Shown: positions 51,952 to 61,289, numbered from the stretch's first letter. The stretch: DNA of 64,000 nt from Lichenicoccus sp964235615 (GCA_964235615.1 CAXSEE010000001.1:1-64000), one strand, 5' to 3'. Notes: a model not told the origin generated them from the letters alone. A program made the numbers and translations.

Positions 51952-53252
51952 GCTCGGGACGCCGCGACCTCCGGATCCAGCATACGAAGGGCGAGGCTGA
52001 AGAAATCCTCGCCACCGAAATTGCCTGACTTCAGGGCGAGCGTTACACCGGGATGATGCCCCCCCAGTGTGTGCAGCACTGGCACTCCTGGTGCGATCGC
52101 CTCGCCGATCAGGAACGCTTCCAGGCCCAGGCGGTCGACCACGGCGCCGGAGGTCTCCCCGCCGGCGATGACCAGCCGGCTGACGCCGGCCGCGACCAGC
52201 GCCTCCGCGAGATCGGCAAATGCCTGCTCGATCGCATGACCGACGACGCCCGCACCGTGACGCTTCTGCAGCGCCCGCACCGTGTCCGGCGTGCCGCTGC
52301 TGGCGATCAGGACCGGTCCGGAGGACAGCCTCTCCCGCGCCCAGGCCAGTGCCGCCCCAACTTCATTGCCGTCGTCCAGCAGCTTCTCGACATCGAGCCG
52401 GAGGCACGGCATCTCCCGCTCCGCGACCGCGATCTGCCGCAACGTCATGGCCGAGCAACTGCCGGCCAGGATCGCCGCCCTGCCTCCTTGCGGCGGGGCC
52501 GGCCGCTCGACCGCGCTGGATGCGGCACGTGCGGCGCTTCGCGAAACCAGGGCGCGCGCCAGGCTCGAGCCGAGGCCGGACGCTCCGGTGGACAAAGGCA
52601 TGTCGAGTGCGGCTTCACCGATCGCGTCGAGATGGCGCGCGGCCACGGAGTCCGCGATCGCGGAACCCGCCCCCTTCGCGGCGGCCTCGGCGAGCGCCGC
52701 GCGCACGGCTTCAGCGCCGCGCTCGACCACGGCGAACGGCACCAGCGCCACCGGATGCGCGCTCTGCCGTCCCAGCACGCGGACCAGGCTGGAGTCGCGC
52801 ATCGGGTTGAGCGGGTGGTCCTTCATCGGGCTCTCGTCGAGCGGCATGTCGCCGACGAACAGACGGCCCTGGAACACGGTCCGGTTGTTCTCGGGAAATG
52901 ACGGATTGACCAGCACGATGCCGCCGCCGGCACGCGCGCGCAGCGCGTCCAGCACCGGGCCGATATTGCCCGCATCGGTCGAGTCGAAGGTCGAGCAGAT
53001 CTTGAACAGGATGTGGGTGGCGCCGCGCGCGCGCAGCCATTGCTCGGCTTCCAGCGACAGCGTCACCGCCTGCGTGGCCGGGATCGAGCGGCTTTTCAGC
53101 GAGACGACGACGGCATCCGCCGCCGGGAGATCGAGGCTGTCCCGCGGCACGCCGATGGTCTGCACGGTGCGCAGGCCGTTCAGCGACAGCATGCTCGCGA
53201 GGTCCGACGCCCCGGTGTAATCATCGGCGATGCAGCCCAGCACGATCTTCAT
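51948..53252 (-). CDS. otnK: 3-oxo-tetronate kinase
   Basis: 434 residues of the four-carbon acid sugar kinase (former DUF1537) family. N-terminal IADDYTGASDLASMLSLNG holds the catalytic DD; FKICSTFDSTDAGNIGPVLDAL and NPSFPENNRTVFQGRLFV follow. The C-terminal nucleotide domain has LVIAGGETSGAVVDRLG and LKSGNFGGEDFF. It phosphorylates 3-oxo-tetronate at C4 in the threonate/erythronate path. Its start overlaps the otnI stop (ATGA at 53249). Sequence cannot separate L-threonate from D-erythronate use. Confidence 0.9.
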   Translation of the reverse strand: MKIVLGCIADDYTGASDLASMLSLNGLRTVQTIGVPRDSLDLPAADAVVVSLKSRSIPATQAVTLSLEAEQWLRARGATHILFKICSTFDSTDAGNIGPVLDALRARAGGGIVLVNPSFPENNRTVFQGRLFVGDMPLDESPMKDHPLNPMRDSSLVRVLGRQSAHPVALVPFAVVERGAEAVRAALAEAAAKGAGSAIADSVAARHLDAIGEAALDMPLSTGASGLGSSLARALVSRSAARAASSAVERPAPPQGGRAAILAGSCSAMTLRQIAVAEREMPCLRLDVEKLLDDGNEVGAALAWARERLSSGPVLIASSGTPDTVRALQKRHGAGVVGHAIEQAFADLAEALVAAGVSRLVIAGGETSGAVVDRLGLEAFLIGEAIAPGVPVLHTLGGHHPGVTLALKSGNFGGEDFFSLALRMLDPEVAASRA

Positions 53253-54043
53253 GCGCGCGCTCCATCACCTGCGGCGGCAAACGGCTTGAACCAGCCGAGA
53301 CCGTCGAGCGTCGCGCCGCGCGGGCGGTATTCGCAGCCGACGAAGCCGGAATAACCCAGCCGGTCGAGCTCGTCGAACAGGAACGGCCAGTTCAGCTCCT
53401 CGCCGTCCGGCTCATTCCGGGCCGGCACGCTGGCCACCTGGATATGGCCGATGATCGGCATCATGCGGCGCAGGGCCATGCTCAGGTCGCCATGCATGAT
53501 CTGGCGATGGTAGAGGTCGAACTGCAGCTTGAGGTTCGGCAGTGCCAGCTCGTTGATGAGCTGCTCGGCTGCATCAAAGCTGTTGAGGAAATAGCCCGGC
53601 ATGTCGCGGCCGTTGATCGGCTCCAGCACGAGGTCGATGTCATACTGCCGCAGCTCCCCAGCGCCATATTCGACCGCGTCGCGATAGGCGTTCCTCGCCG
53701 CCGGATCGTCCGCGGAGGCAATGCCCGCCATCATATGCAGCCGGCCAACGCCGGTGGCGGCGGCATATTCGAGCGCGCGCGATACACTCTGCTTCAGCTC
53801 TGCGGACCGCGCGGGCAGGGCGGCGACACCACGATCGCCGGCAGACCAGTTCCCCGGCGGCATGTTGAACAAGGCCACGGTGAGGTTGTTGCGCCGGACC
53901 CGCTCGGCCACCCCCTCGGGAGACGCCTCGTAAGGAAACAGGAACTCGACCGCCTCGAATCCGGCGTCGGCTGCGGCATCGAAGCGGTCGAGAAAATCAT
54001 GCTCGTTGAACATCATCGTGAGGTTGGCGGCGAACTGGGGCAT
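53249..54043 (-). CDS. otnI: 2-oxo-tetronate isomerase (hydroxypyruvate-isomerase family)
   Basis: 264 residues, xylose-isomerase-like barrel. MPQFAANLTMMFNEHDFLDRF, VEFLFPYEASPEGV, LVLEPINGRDMPGYF and LQFDLYHRQIMHGDL give the acid and His metal ligands of the Hyi/OtnI family. It interconverts 2-oxo- and 3-oxo-tetronate. Hydroxypyruvate isomerase is the nearest alternative, but otnK, otnC and ltnD beside it favour OtnI. Confidence 0.88.
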   Translation of the reverse strand: MPQFAANLTMMFNEHDFLDRFDAAADAGFEAVEFLFPYEASPEGVAERVRRNNLTVALFNMPPGNWSAGDRGVAALPARSAELKQSVSRALEYAAATGVGRLHMMAGIASADDPAARNAYRDAVEYGAGELRQYDIDLVLEPINGRDMPGYFLNSFDAAEQLINELALPNLKLQFDLYHRQIMHGDLSMALRRMMPIIGHIQVASVPARNEPDGEELNWPFLFDELDRLGYSGFVGCEYRPRGATLDGLGWFKPFAAAGDGARA

Positions 54044-54046
54044 CGT

Positions 54047-55003
54047 TCAGGATCCTGGGGTCAAGTCGCCGGAAGGAAGCGACAATCCGGCGATCTGCGC
54101 ATAGAGCCGCGCCACCGAGGCGTCGTCGTCCCGTCCCATCCCGGCCGCCGCGGTCATCAGGTACATCTGCAAGGCGGCACCGGCGATCGGTACCGGGAAC
54201 TGCGCCTCGCGGGCCATGTCGATGACGATGCCGAGATCCTTGGTGAAGATGTTGATCGCACTCTTCGGGCTGTAGTCGCCGTCGAGCACGTGGGGGATAC
54301 GGTTCTCGAACATCCAGCTATTGCCTGCGGACTTCGTGATGACTTCGTACACGCGCGCGAGATCGAGCCCTTGCCTCGCGGCGAACGCGATCGCCTCGCA
54401 GGCGGCGGCGATGTGCACCCCAGCCAGGAGCTGGTTCACCATCTTGAACGCCGCTCCTTGCCCCGCGTCCGGACCGAGCTCGTAGAGCGTGCCGGTCATC
54501 GCATCCAGCGCTGGCCTGGCACGTTCGAAAGCGGCAGCGCTGCCGGATGCGAGCATCGTCAGCGTGCCATCGGCCGCGCGCGCCGCACCGCCGCTCATCG
54601 GCGCGTCGAGATACAGCCGGCCGGTAGCTCCAAGGCGCGCGGCGAGGGAGCGCGCCATGTCGGGTGACATCGTCGCCGACGAGATGAACACCGCCCCTTC
54701 CGGCATGACATCGGCGCAACCGCCGGCACCGAACAGCACGGCTTCGGTCTGGGACGCGTTCACCACCGCGGCGACCACCGCTTCCGCATCGCGTGCGGCC
54801 TCGGCCGGGGTTGCGGCAATGGTGCCTCCCGCTGCCGCCAGGCGTTCGGTCGCGGCGGGCGACACGTCGAAGCCGCTGACGGCAAAACCGCCGCGCAACA
54901 ACGACTGCGCCATGCCGAGACCCATCGAGCCGAGGCCGATCACCGCGGCGCGGCGCTTGCTGTCTGGCCGATCGGCCGGTTCGGTGCGATGCTGCTGCGT
55001 CAT
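54047..55003 (-). CDS. ltnD: L-threonate dehydrogenase-like (3-hydroxyisobutyrate dehydrogenase family)
   Basis: 318 residues. NAD site VIGLGSMGLGMA (GLGSMG 23-28), then the substrate motif DAPMSGGAARAADGTL and the catalytic Lys in AAFKMVNQLLAG. LtnD oxidises L-threonate at C2 to 2-oxo-tetronate. It lies 3 bases upstream of otnI and heads the leftward ltnD-otnI-otnK set. Divergent from otnC across 44 bases. The sister family gives tartronate semialdehyde reductases; the context decides. Confidence 0.85.
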   Translation of the reverse strand: MTQQHRTEPADRPDSKRRAAVIGLGSMGLGMAQSLLRGGFAVSGFDVSPAATERLAAAGGTIAATPAEAARDAEAVVAAVVNASQTEAVLFGAGGCADVMPEGAVFISSATMSPDMARSLAARLGATGRLYLDAPMSGGAARAADGTLTMLASGSAAAFERARPALDAMTGTLYELGPDAGQGAAFKMVNQLLAGVHIAAACEAIAFAARQGLDLARVYEVITKSAGNSWMFENRIPHVLDGDYSPKSAINIFTKDLGIVIDMAREAQFPVPIAGAALQMYLMTAAAGMGRDDDASVARLYAQIAGLSLPSGDLTPGS

Positions 55004-55047
55004 GCGGACTTCCTTCCTGGGGGGATGCTCAAGATGGGACGATCATC
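55004..55047. promoter_or_regulatory. Very short divergent promoter region of ltnD and otnC
   Basis: Only 44 bases separate the two start codons. Both promoters or their -10 regions must overlap each other or the genes. No operator matching the LacI sites at 61.3 kb was seen here. Confidence 0.4.
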
Positions 55048-55713
55048 GTGACCGAGACCAAGCTTCGCGAACAGATCTGCATGTTCTCCCGTTCCCTGTT
55101 CGAGCGCGGGCTGACCGCCGGATCGTCCGGCAACATCAGCCTGCGTCTCGAGGATGGCGGCTGGCTGATGACGCCGACCAACGCCTCGCTCGGCTTTCTC
55201 GATCCGGCCAGGCTGTCGCGGCTCGATGCGCAAGGACAGCTCGTGTCCGGCGACCCGCCGAGCAAGGAGATCCCGCTGCACCAGGCTCTGTACGAGACAC
55301 GGGCAAAGGCCGGCGCGATCGTGCATCTGCATTCGGTGCATTCGGTGGCGGTGTCCATGCTGCCGGAGATCGACCAGGCCGACGTGCTGCCGCCGCTGAC
55401 CGCCTATTACGTCATGCGCGTCGGTGCCACCGCGCTGGTGCCGTACTATCGCCCGGGCGATCCCGCGGTCGCCGGCGCGATACGCGGTCTCGCCGGACGC
55501 TACTCCGCCGTGCTGCTGGCCAACCACGGACCGGTGGTGGCCGGCGCCACTTTGGAGGCGGCAATCTATGCCACCGAGGAACTGGAAGAGACCGCGCGGC
55601 TGTATCTGATGCTGCGCGGCCTCAATCCCCGCCAACTGACGCAGGCGCAGGTAGACGACCTGGTGACCCGTTTCGGGATCGAGTTGCCTGGTCATGACGG
55701 GGACAGCGCCTAG
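55048..55713 (+). CDS. otnC: 3-oxo-tetronate 4-phosphate decarboxylase (class II aldolase family)
   Basis: 221 residues from GTG 55048 (the preceding ATG codons run into a stop in frame). Class II aldolase/adducin fold: FERGLTAGSSGNISLRL, E74 in SKEIPLH, zinc ligands H93 and H95 in VHLHSVHS, and a third in LANHGPVVAG. It decarboxylates 3-oxo-tetronate 4-phosphate to dihydroxyacetone phosphate. Transcribed away from the other otn genes. Stop shared as CTAG with the convergent SDR gene. Confidence 0.87.
   Translation: MTETKLREQICMFSRSLFERGLTAGSSGNISLRLEDGGWLMTPTNASLGFLDPARLSRLDAQGQLVSGDPPSKEIPLHQALYETRAKAGAIVHLHSVHSVAVSMLPEIDQADVLPPLTAYYVMRVGATALVPYYRPGDPAVAGAIRGLAGRYSAVLLANHGPVVAGATLEAAIYATEELEETARLYLMLRGLNPRQLTQAQVDDLVTRFGIELPGHDGDSA
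55710..55713. other. CTAG shared by two convergent stop codons (third of three)
   Basis: TAG of otnC (55711-55713) and TAG of the SDR gene (55712-55710, reverse) overlap on CTAG, as at 49621 and 51948. Confidence 0.9.
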
Positions 55714-56606
55714 CCGGAGGTTTTGACGTATTGGCGCCAGTTATGCTTCTCCTTGAAGTGAAGCATTTCCCGCACCTTCTTGTTCGACAGCAGCCCCTCA
55801 TACTCGCCAAGCTCGCCGCGCCCTGGGACATTGGGATAATAGCGGCGCAGCAGCTCGGCGGTCGGCAGGTCAGACGAGGTGTGGTCGTTGGCGGCGTTGA
55901 ACACCTGGTAGCCGAGCCCGTCCGTCTCGATGCCGAGACGCACGATCTCGCCCAGGTCACGGGCGTCGATATAGCTCCAGGCGATCTTCTTGCGGAAGTC
56001 CGGCTTGGCGAACCAGCCAGGGAACAACGCATACTCGCTGGGCTCAACCACGTTGCCGATACGCAGCGCGTAGATGTCGGTGCCGTTGCGTAGCTGGAAG
56101 CCGCGCGCGGTGCGCTCGTTGCAGATCTTGGAGATGGCGTAGCTGTCCATCGGGTCGACCGGATATTCCTCGTCGAGCGGGAAATAATCCGGCTCGCGCG
56201 GGGTGTTGGCGAACACGACGCCGTAGGTGGTCTCGCTGGAGGCGATGATCACCTTCGGGATGCCGAACTTGGTCGCCGCGTCGAGCACGTTGTAGGTGCC
56301 CATCACGTTGATGCGATAGACCTCGTTGTCCGGCACGATCATGACGCGCGGAATGGCCGCGAAATGCACCACCGCGTCGATCTTCGGCGCGCGCAGGTCG
56401 GGGTCGAACTCATGCAGCCCGGTATAGGACGAGAATGCGTTGAACAGCTGGCCGGCATCGGTGATGTCGGTGATCAGCGTGCGCACCTTGGGATGGTCGA
56501 GCGGCTTCGTGTCGATGTTCAGGACATGGTAGCCCTGCTCCACCAGATATTGCACGACGTGACGTCCGGCCTTGCCGCTGCCGCCCGTGAACAGAATTTG
56601 CTTCAT
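55710..56606 (-). CDS. NAD-dependent epimerase/dehydratase-type SDR, possibly a sugar-acid dehydrogenase
   Basis: 298 residues, extended SDR. Nucleotide motif TGGSGKAG (7-14), active site Y156-x3-K160 (SYAISK) with Ser in IIASSETTYG. Related enzymes in otn/den loci include D-erythronate dehydrogenase DenD and uronate dehydrogenases. Here it precedes nothing else on its strand before the otnC convergence and follows the ABC importer genes by 24 bases, so it may oxidise the imported sugar or acid. The exact reaction is not settled. Confidence 0.75.
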   Translation of the reverse strand: MKQILFTGGSGKAGRHVVQYLVEQGYHVLNIDTKPLDHPKVRTLITDITDAGQLFNAFSSYTGLHEFDPDLRAPKIDAVVHFAAIPRVMIVPDNEVYRINVMGTYNVLDAATKFGIPKVIIASSETTYGVVFANTPREPDYFPLDEEYPVDPMDSYAISKICNERTARGFQLRNGTDIYALRIGNVVEPSEYALFPGWFAKPDFRKKIAWSYIDARDLGEIVRLGIETDGLGYQVFNAANDHTSSDLPTAELLRRYYPNVPGRGELGEYEGLLSNKKVREMLHFKEKHNWRQYVKTSG

Positions 56607-56630
56607 GCGCTGGGTTCCTCTTTTCGCTGA

Positions 56631-57626
56631 TCAGAAGTGGTAGTTGTCGATGTTGGTCTTGTCGAACACCAGCGGCTCGCTGAACACGATCACCCGGTCC
56701 TTGGCGGTGAAGCTGCCGAGGTCGCCGGCGGTAAAGGTGCCGTCCGGCTGGATCGCATTGTTGGCCGCCAGCCGTGCCACATACATCACCAGCTCGCCTT
56801 CCTTGACCTCGTCCCAGAGCGGGCTCTCGCGGATGATGCCGGACTTCACGTACTGCCGGATCGAATCCGGATCGCTGCAGCCGGTGACGAAAACCTTCCC
56901 GGTCATGCCGAGTTTCTCGACCGCTGCCGCCGCGCCGACTTCGGCGGCACCATCCGGGGCAATGATGCCGGTCACCTGCGGGTTGGCCTGCAGGATGTTC
57001 AATCCGGCGGTCAGCGACTGTGACGGGCTGGACTGGCCATACTGGGTGGTGACGATCTTCATCTTCGGATAGGCGCTGGTCATGTAGGTCTTCAGCGCGC
57101 CGATCCACTCGTTCTGGATGGTCGCGTCCGGCGTCGAGGACAGGATCGCGACCTGTGCGTCCGGGCCGGTGTATTTGGCGACCGCGTCGACCAGAGCCTT
57201 GCCGTGTGCGGCATAGTTGGTGTTCTGGATGAAGAAGTCGCGGGCGTCGGCGGCGACGTCGCTGTCATACGACACCACCTTGATCCCCTGCTTGCGCGCG
57301 CGCCTCAGGGCAGGAGCGAGCTGGGTCGGGTTATTCGAGGTGGTGGTGATCACGTTGAAGCGGCGGGCGATCAGGCTGTTGAACACATCGACCTGCCCCT
57401 GCGCCGACGCCGTGACCGGTCCGGTGTAGAGAAAGTTGATGTTGAGCGACTTGGCAGCCGTCTGGGCGCCCTGCTCATTGGCCTTGAAGACCGACAGCCC
57501 GACCAGTTTCGGCACCATGGCAACCTTGATGGCCTTGCTGGTATCGATGTCTGCGGCATTGGCTGCGGCGACGCTGCCGAGCAGCAACGGCAACGCGGCG
57601 ATGCCGGCTTTGGTAATCCTGTTCAT
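56631..57626 (-). CDS. Sugar ABC transporter substrate-binding protein (RbsB/YtfQ-like)
   Basis: 331 residues from ATG 57626 with GGGAG upstream. Signal peptide MNRITKAGIAALPLLLGSVAAANA. Periplasmic-binding-protein-like domain: KAIKVAMVPKLVGLSVFKAN, VVSYDSDVAADARDFFIQN, GIIAPDGAAEVGAAAAVEKLG. It binds a pentose, hexose or sugar acid for the importer encoded upstream. Order on this strand is ATPase, permease, permease, binding protein, then SDR. Confidence 0.85.
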   Translation of the reverse strand: MNRITKAGIAALPLLLGSVAAANAADIDTSKAIKVAMVPKLVGLSVFKANEQGAQTAAKSLNINFLYTGPVTASAQGQVDVFNSLIARRFNVITTTSNNPTQLAPALRRARKQGIKVVSYDSDVAADARDFFIQNTNYAAHGKALVDAVAKYTGPDAQVAILSSTPDATIQNEWIGALKTYMTSAYPKMKIVTTQYGQSSPSQSLTAGLNILQANPQVTGIIAPDGAAEVGAAAAVEKLGMTGKVFVTGCSDPDSIRQYVKSGIIRESPLWDEVKEGELVMYVARLAANNAIQPDGTFTAGDLGSFTAKDRVIVFSEPLVFDKTNIDNYHF

Positions 57627-57661
57627 GGCTCCCGATCTTTTCTTCTGTTTGTGAAGGGTGA

Positions 57662-58648
57662 TCACGCCGGCTTGCGGCGCGTGAGACGGCCGAGCAGCAG
57701 GGCGAACCCGGTGCCTCGGCCGGCAAGGGTATTCTTGATGGCGATCGCGGCGAGCAGGATGGCGCCCGTCAGCATCGTGGTCAGCATGTCGGAGAAGCCG
57801 GCGATCAGCATGCCCTGGCGCAGGAAGCCGAGCACCAGCACGGCGATCACGACGCCGAAGATGCTGCCCTCGCCGCCGAAGATGCTGACCCCGCCGAGCA
57901 CGACCATGGTGATCGTGCTGAGCAGCAGCACGTCGCCCATGTCGGCGCGCACGGCGCTGTAATAGGCGGCGAGCACGATGCCGGCGAGGGCGGCCATTGC
58001 CCCGCTGATGACGTAGGCGCCGACCAGGATGCGATCGACCCGCACGCCGGAGTAGCGCGCAGCGTCCGGGTTGTAGCCGACCATGACGATCTTGCGGCCG
58101 AACTTGCTGCGCGACATCACCAGGCTGAACAGGATGGCCAGCACGGCGAACAACAGGATCTGGTACGGCAGGATGTCGGCGATGGCGCCGGCGCCGAGCT
58201 GGTTGAAGCTGTCCGGAAAGCCCGAAGGAGGCGTGTCGCCGGCGAGTGCTGTGGCCAGGCTGCCGTAGATGAAGCTGGTCGCCAGGGTCGCGATCAGCGG
58301 CTCGATGCGCAGCCGGGTGATGATCAGGCCGTTGACCGCGCCGAGGACCGCGCCCGAGACGATGCCGATCAGCGCGGACAGCCAGATCGAGAGATGCAGG
58401 CCGCTCCACAACTCGGCCATGAAGATCGCCGACAGACCCGCGGTGGCGCCAACCGAGAGATCGATCCCGCCGGTCAGGATGACGGTGGACAGACCCAGCG
58501 CCACCAGTCCGAACGGCAGGAAATTCTCGGTCAGGGCCAGGAAGCTTCCGAACCCGGAGTAGAAGCCCGGCACTGCGGCGATCAGCACCGCCAGCAGCAA
58601 CACGAGGAGCGCGATCAGCGACCGTTCCCAGCCCTTGGAACCGCTCAT
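57662..58648 (-). CDS. Sugar ABC transporter permease (RbsC family), second
   Basis: 328 residues, about nine or ten helices. Family motifs: TVILTGGIDLSVGATAGLSAI, GLIITRLRIEPLIATLATSFI and FGRKIVMVGYNPDAARYSGV. It forms the channel with the permease encoded one base upstream. Heterodimeric permease pairs occur in the YtfT/YjfF and AI-2 type importers. Confidence 0.87.
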   Translation of the reverse strand: MSGSKGWERSLIALLVLLLAVLIAAVPGFYSGFGSFLALTENFLPFGLVALGLSTVILTGGIDLSVGATAGLSAIFMAELWSGLHLSIWLSALIGIVSGAVLGAVNGLIITRLRIEPLIATLATSFIYGSLATALAGDTPPSGFPDSFNQLGAGAIADILPYQILLFAVLAILFSLVMSRSKFGRKIVMVGYNPDAARYSGVRVDRILVGAYVISGAMAALAGIVLAAYYSAVRADMGDVLLLSTITMVVLGGVSIFGGEGSIFGVVIAVLVLGFLRQGMLIAGFSDMLTTMLTGAILLAAIAIKNTLAGRGTGFALLLGRLTRRKPA

Positions 58649-58649
58649 C

Positions 58650-59681
58650 TCAATGTGCCCCCGCGGCTTGCTGGCGACGGCCGGCAGCCACCGTGACGAG
58701 GATCATGAGCCCTTCGCCGGCCGAGTACCAGATCGGCGGCACATGCACGAACACCAATGCCGTCAGCACCACGCTGAGGAACATGCTGCCGAGCACGGTG
58801 CCGATCATCGAGGCACGGCCGCCGGCGATCGCGGTGCCGCCGATCAGCGCGACCGCGATCGACTGCAATTCCATATGGTCGCCGGTCCCGGTGGTGACGG
58901 TGGCCGAGCCGGTATAGCAGAGGAACATCAGGCCGGAGAGTGCGGCGAGCACGCCGGACAGGGCATAGACGCGCACCTGGGTCGAGGTCACCGAGATGCC
59001 GGCGTTGTAGGCGGCGGCCTGGTTGTTGCCGATCGCCAGCACGGCGCGTCCGAACCGGGTGTGGGACAGCATGAACCAGGTCAGCAGCAGCACCACGCCG
59101 AGCACCACCACCGGGATCGGGATCGGCAGGAAAGGGGCTATGACGCCATTGCCGAGCACGCCGTATGCGTGTGGCACGCTGTCGACCTGGGTGCCGTTCG
59201 AATAGATGAAGATCAGGCCGCTATAGAGGCTGTAGGTACCGAGCGTGGTGATGATCGGCGGGATCACCAGCTTTGCCACGAGAAAGCCGTTGATGGTGCC
59301 GAGCACGAGCCCGATCACGAGTGCCACGCCGAACGCGCCGATGAGCGGCAGGCCGCTGCCCTGCGCCAGCAATCCGGTGACTACGGCGGTCAGGCCCAGC
59401 ACGGGGGCTACCGAAAGATCGATGCCGCGCGTGGCGATAACCAGAGTCTGGCCCAGCGCCAGCAGCGACAGCACCACCGAGTTGAGCAGCATGAAGTGCA
59501 GGTTCTGCACCGACATGAAGTTGTGCCGGAACAGGCTGATGATCAGGATGGTCGCCGCGGTCGCGATCAGCAGCGTGATCTCGCGACGCTCGCGACGACG
59601 GCCGCGAACCGAAACCTTGGAAGCCGCCGGACGCGACGCTGCCTGCGACAGTGCCATGCCCTGCAAGGAGGCGGGCTTCAT
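58650..59681 (-). CDS. Sugar ABC transporter permease (RbsC family), first
   Basis: 343 residues, same family as its neighbour. ATRGIDLSVAPVLGLTAVVTG and RFGRAVLAIGNNQAAAYNAG are visible. An N-terminal cytoplasmic tail rich in Arg (RGRRRERREI) precedes the first helix. Its ATG (59681) overlaps the ATPase stop (ATGA). It ends one base before the second permease start. Confidence 0.87.
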   Translation of the reverse strand: MKPASLQGMALSQAASRPAASKVSVRGRRRERREITLLIATAATILIISLFRHNFMSVQNLHFMLLNSVVLSLLALGQTLVIATRGIDLSVAPVLGLTAVVTGLLAQGSGLPLIGAFGVALVIGLVLGTINGFLVAKLVIPPIITTLGTYSLYSGLIFIYSNGTQVDSVPHAYGVLGNGVIAPFLPIPIPVVVLGVVLLLTWFMLSHTRFGRAVLAIGNNQAAAYNAGISVTSTQVRVYALSGVLAALSGLMFLCYTGSATVTTGTGDHMELQSIAVALIGGTAIAGGRASMIGTVLGSMFLSVVLTALVFVHVPPIWYSAGEGLMILVTVAAGRRQQAAGAH

Positions 59682-61207
59682 GCCGCGATCCCGGCGTGGC
59701 TGAGATAGGAGTGTCCGACACGGTCCGGCGTGATCTGGTCGCCGCTGAGTTCGGCGACGATACGGCCCTCATATACCGACAGGATGCGGTCGCAGAGACG
59801 GACCAGCTCCTCCATCTCCGACGAGATCACCAGGATCGCCATGCCCGCCTTCGCAAGTCCTTCGATCAGCTCGTAGATCTCGTCCTTGGCGCCGACATCG
59901 ACGCCGCGTGTCGGCTCGTCGAGGATCGCGACCTTTGGCGACAGGCCCATCCATTTCCCGAACACGACCTTCTGCTGGTTGCCGCCGGAGAGCTGCCGCA
60001 GGGTCTGGTCGATGCCGGCGCAACGGACGCGATACTGCGCCACGGTCTCGGTGCCGATGCTGTTCTCGTGGTTCCGGTCGATCAGCCCGAAGCGCTGACG
60101 GACCCGGTCGAGCAGGCCGGAAGTCAGGTTCTCGGTGATGGTCATCGGCAGCACGGCGCCATGACGCGCGCGGTCTTCCGGCGCATAGACCAGACCCTTG
60201 CGTATGATCGCGTTGGTGGACAGGCCGGAGATATCCTCCTCGCCCAGGGTGATGCGCCCCGCGTCGCGCGTGCGGATGCCGAAGATCGTCTCGGCGATTT
60301 CCGTGCGTCCGGCGCCGACCAGCCCGGCCAGGCCGAGGATCTCGCCCTTGTGCAGGGTGAAGCCGATGTCGCGGAAGCGTGGCTCGTGTTGCAGGCCTTC
60401 GACACGCAGGGCGGCCGTGCCGGTGGCCGAACTCCACGTGCGTCGGGGGATCACGCGCATCTCGCGCCCGACCATCTGCGACATCAACCGGACCCGGTCG
60501 AACTCCGGCCGCTCGACGCTGTCGACCAGCACGCCGTCGCGCAGGATGCTGATGTCGTCGCTGATGTCGAGCACCTCGTCCATGCGGTGGCTGATGAAGC
60601 CGAGCGTGCAGCCGTCGTCACGCAGACGGCGCATGATGCCGAACAGATGCTCGACCTCGTGCGTGGTCAGCGGCGAGGTCGGCTCGTCGAACAGGATCAC
60701 CCGGCAGCCGCGCAGCAGGGCCTTGGCGCATTCCACCTGCTGCTGCTGGGCGATCGACAGATGCCGGGCCTGCTGGTTCACGTCGATGTCGAGATTGAGC
60801 GAGGCCAGCGCGTCGGCCGCGCGCTTGCGGGCCTGCGCCCAGTCGATGCGCGGGAGCAGGCGGCCGGCGGTCGGCAACTGGCCGACGAACATCGTCTCGG
60901 CCACGCTGAGCTCCGGCATCAACGCCGGTTCCTGCGGCACCAGATAGATGCCGTGGGCATGGGCGACCTGCGGGCTGTCGAGCGAGAGCGGGGCGTCGCC
61001 GAGCAGAAGCTGGCCGGCGGTGGGACGCACCAGCCCTGACAGGATCTTGAACAAGGTGGATTTGCCGGCGCCGTTCTCGCCCATCATCGTGTGCACGCGG
61101 CCAGGACGTAGCGACAGGCTGACGCCGCGCAGCACCGCGACGCTGGCGTAGTTCTTGGTGATGCCGACTGCCTGATAAATGCCCTGTGTCGTCATGTCAT
61201 GCGGCAT
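59678..61207 (-). CDS. Sugar ABC transporter ATP-binding protein (RbsA-type, two domains)
   Basis: 509 residues from ATG 61207 with GGGAG eight bases upstream. Domain 1: Walker A GENGAGKST, signature LSIAQQQQVE, Walker B VILFDEPTSPL. Domain 2 keeps the C-motif LSGGNQQKV and Walker B AILDEPTRGVDVG, while its Walker A is degenerate (GLVGAGRTE), as is usual in RbsA/MglA. First gene of the leftward importer operon, divergent from the LacI regulator and behind two operator-like sites. Confidence 0.9.
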   Translation of the reverse strand: MPHDMTTQGIYQAVGITKNYASVAVLRGVSLSLRPGRVHTMMGENGAGKSTLFKILSGLVRPTAGQLLLGDAPLSLDSPQVAHAHGIYLVPQEPALMPELSVAETMFVGQLPTAGRLLPRIDWAQARKRAADALASLNLDIDVNQQARHLSIAQQQQVECAKALLRGCRVILFDEPTSPLTTHEVEHLFGIMRRLRDDGCTLGFISHRMDEVLDISDDISILRDGVLVDSVERPEFDRVRLMSQMVGREMRVIPRRTWSSATGTAALRVEGLQHEPRFRDIGFTLHKGEILGLAGLVGAGRTEIAETIFGIRTRDAGRITLGEEDISGLSTNAIIRKGLVYAPEDRARHGAVLPMTITENLTSGLLDRVRQRFGLIDRNHENSIGTETVAQYRVRCAGIDQTLRQLSGGNQQKVVFGKWMGLSPKVAILDEPTRGVDVGAKDEIYELIEGLAKAGMAILVISSEMEELVRLCDRILSVYEGRIVAELSGDQITPDRVGHSYLSHAGIAA

Positions 61208-61271
61208 CGAGCCGTCTCCCGGATAGATCCCTGAGTGGTCTGCGCACCTCTTTATGAACGGGCGCGCTGTG

Positions 61272-61289
61272 CCACCGGTTGACCGGTGG
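61272..61289. promoter_or_regulatory. Perfect inverted repeat overlapping the first LacI operator
   Basis: CCACCGG-TTGA-CCGGTGG, 7-base arms with 4-base spacer, partly overlapping the operator copy at 61287. Possibly a second protein site or a hairpin in the 5' leader of the ABC operon. Confidence 0.45.
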
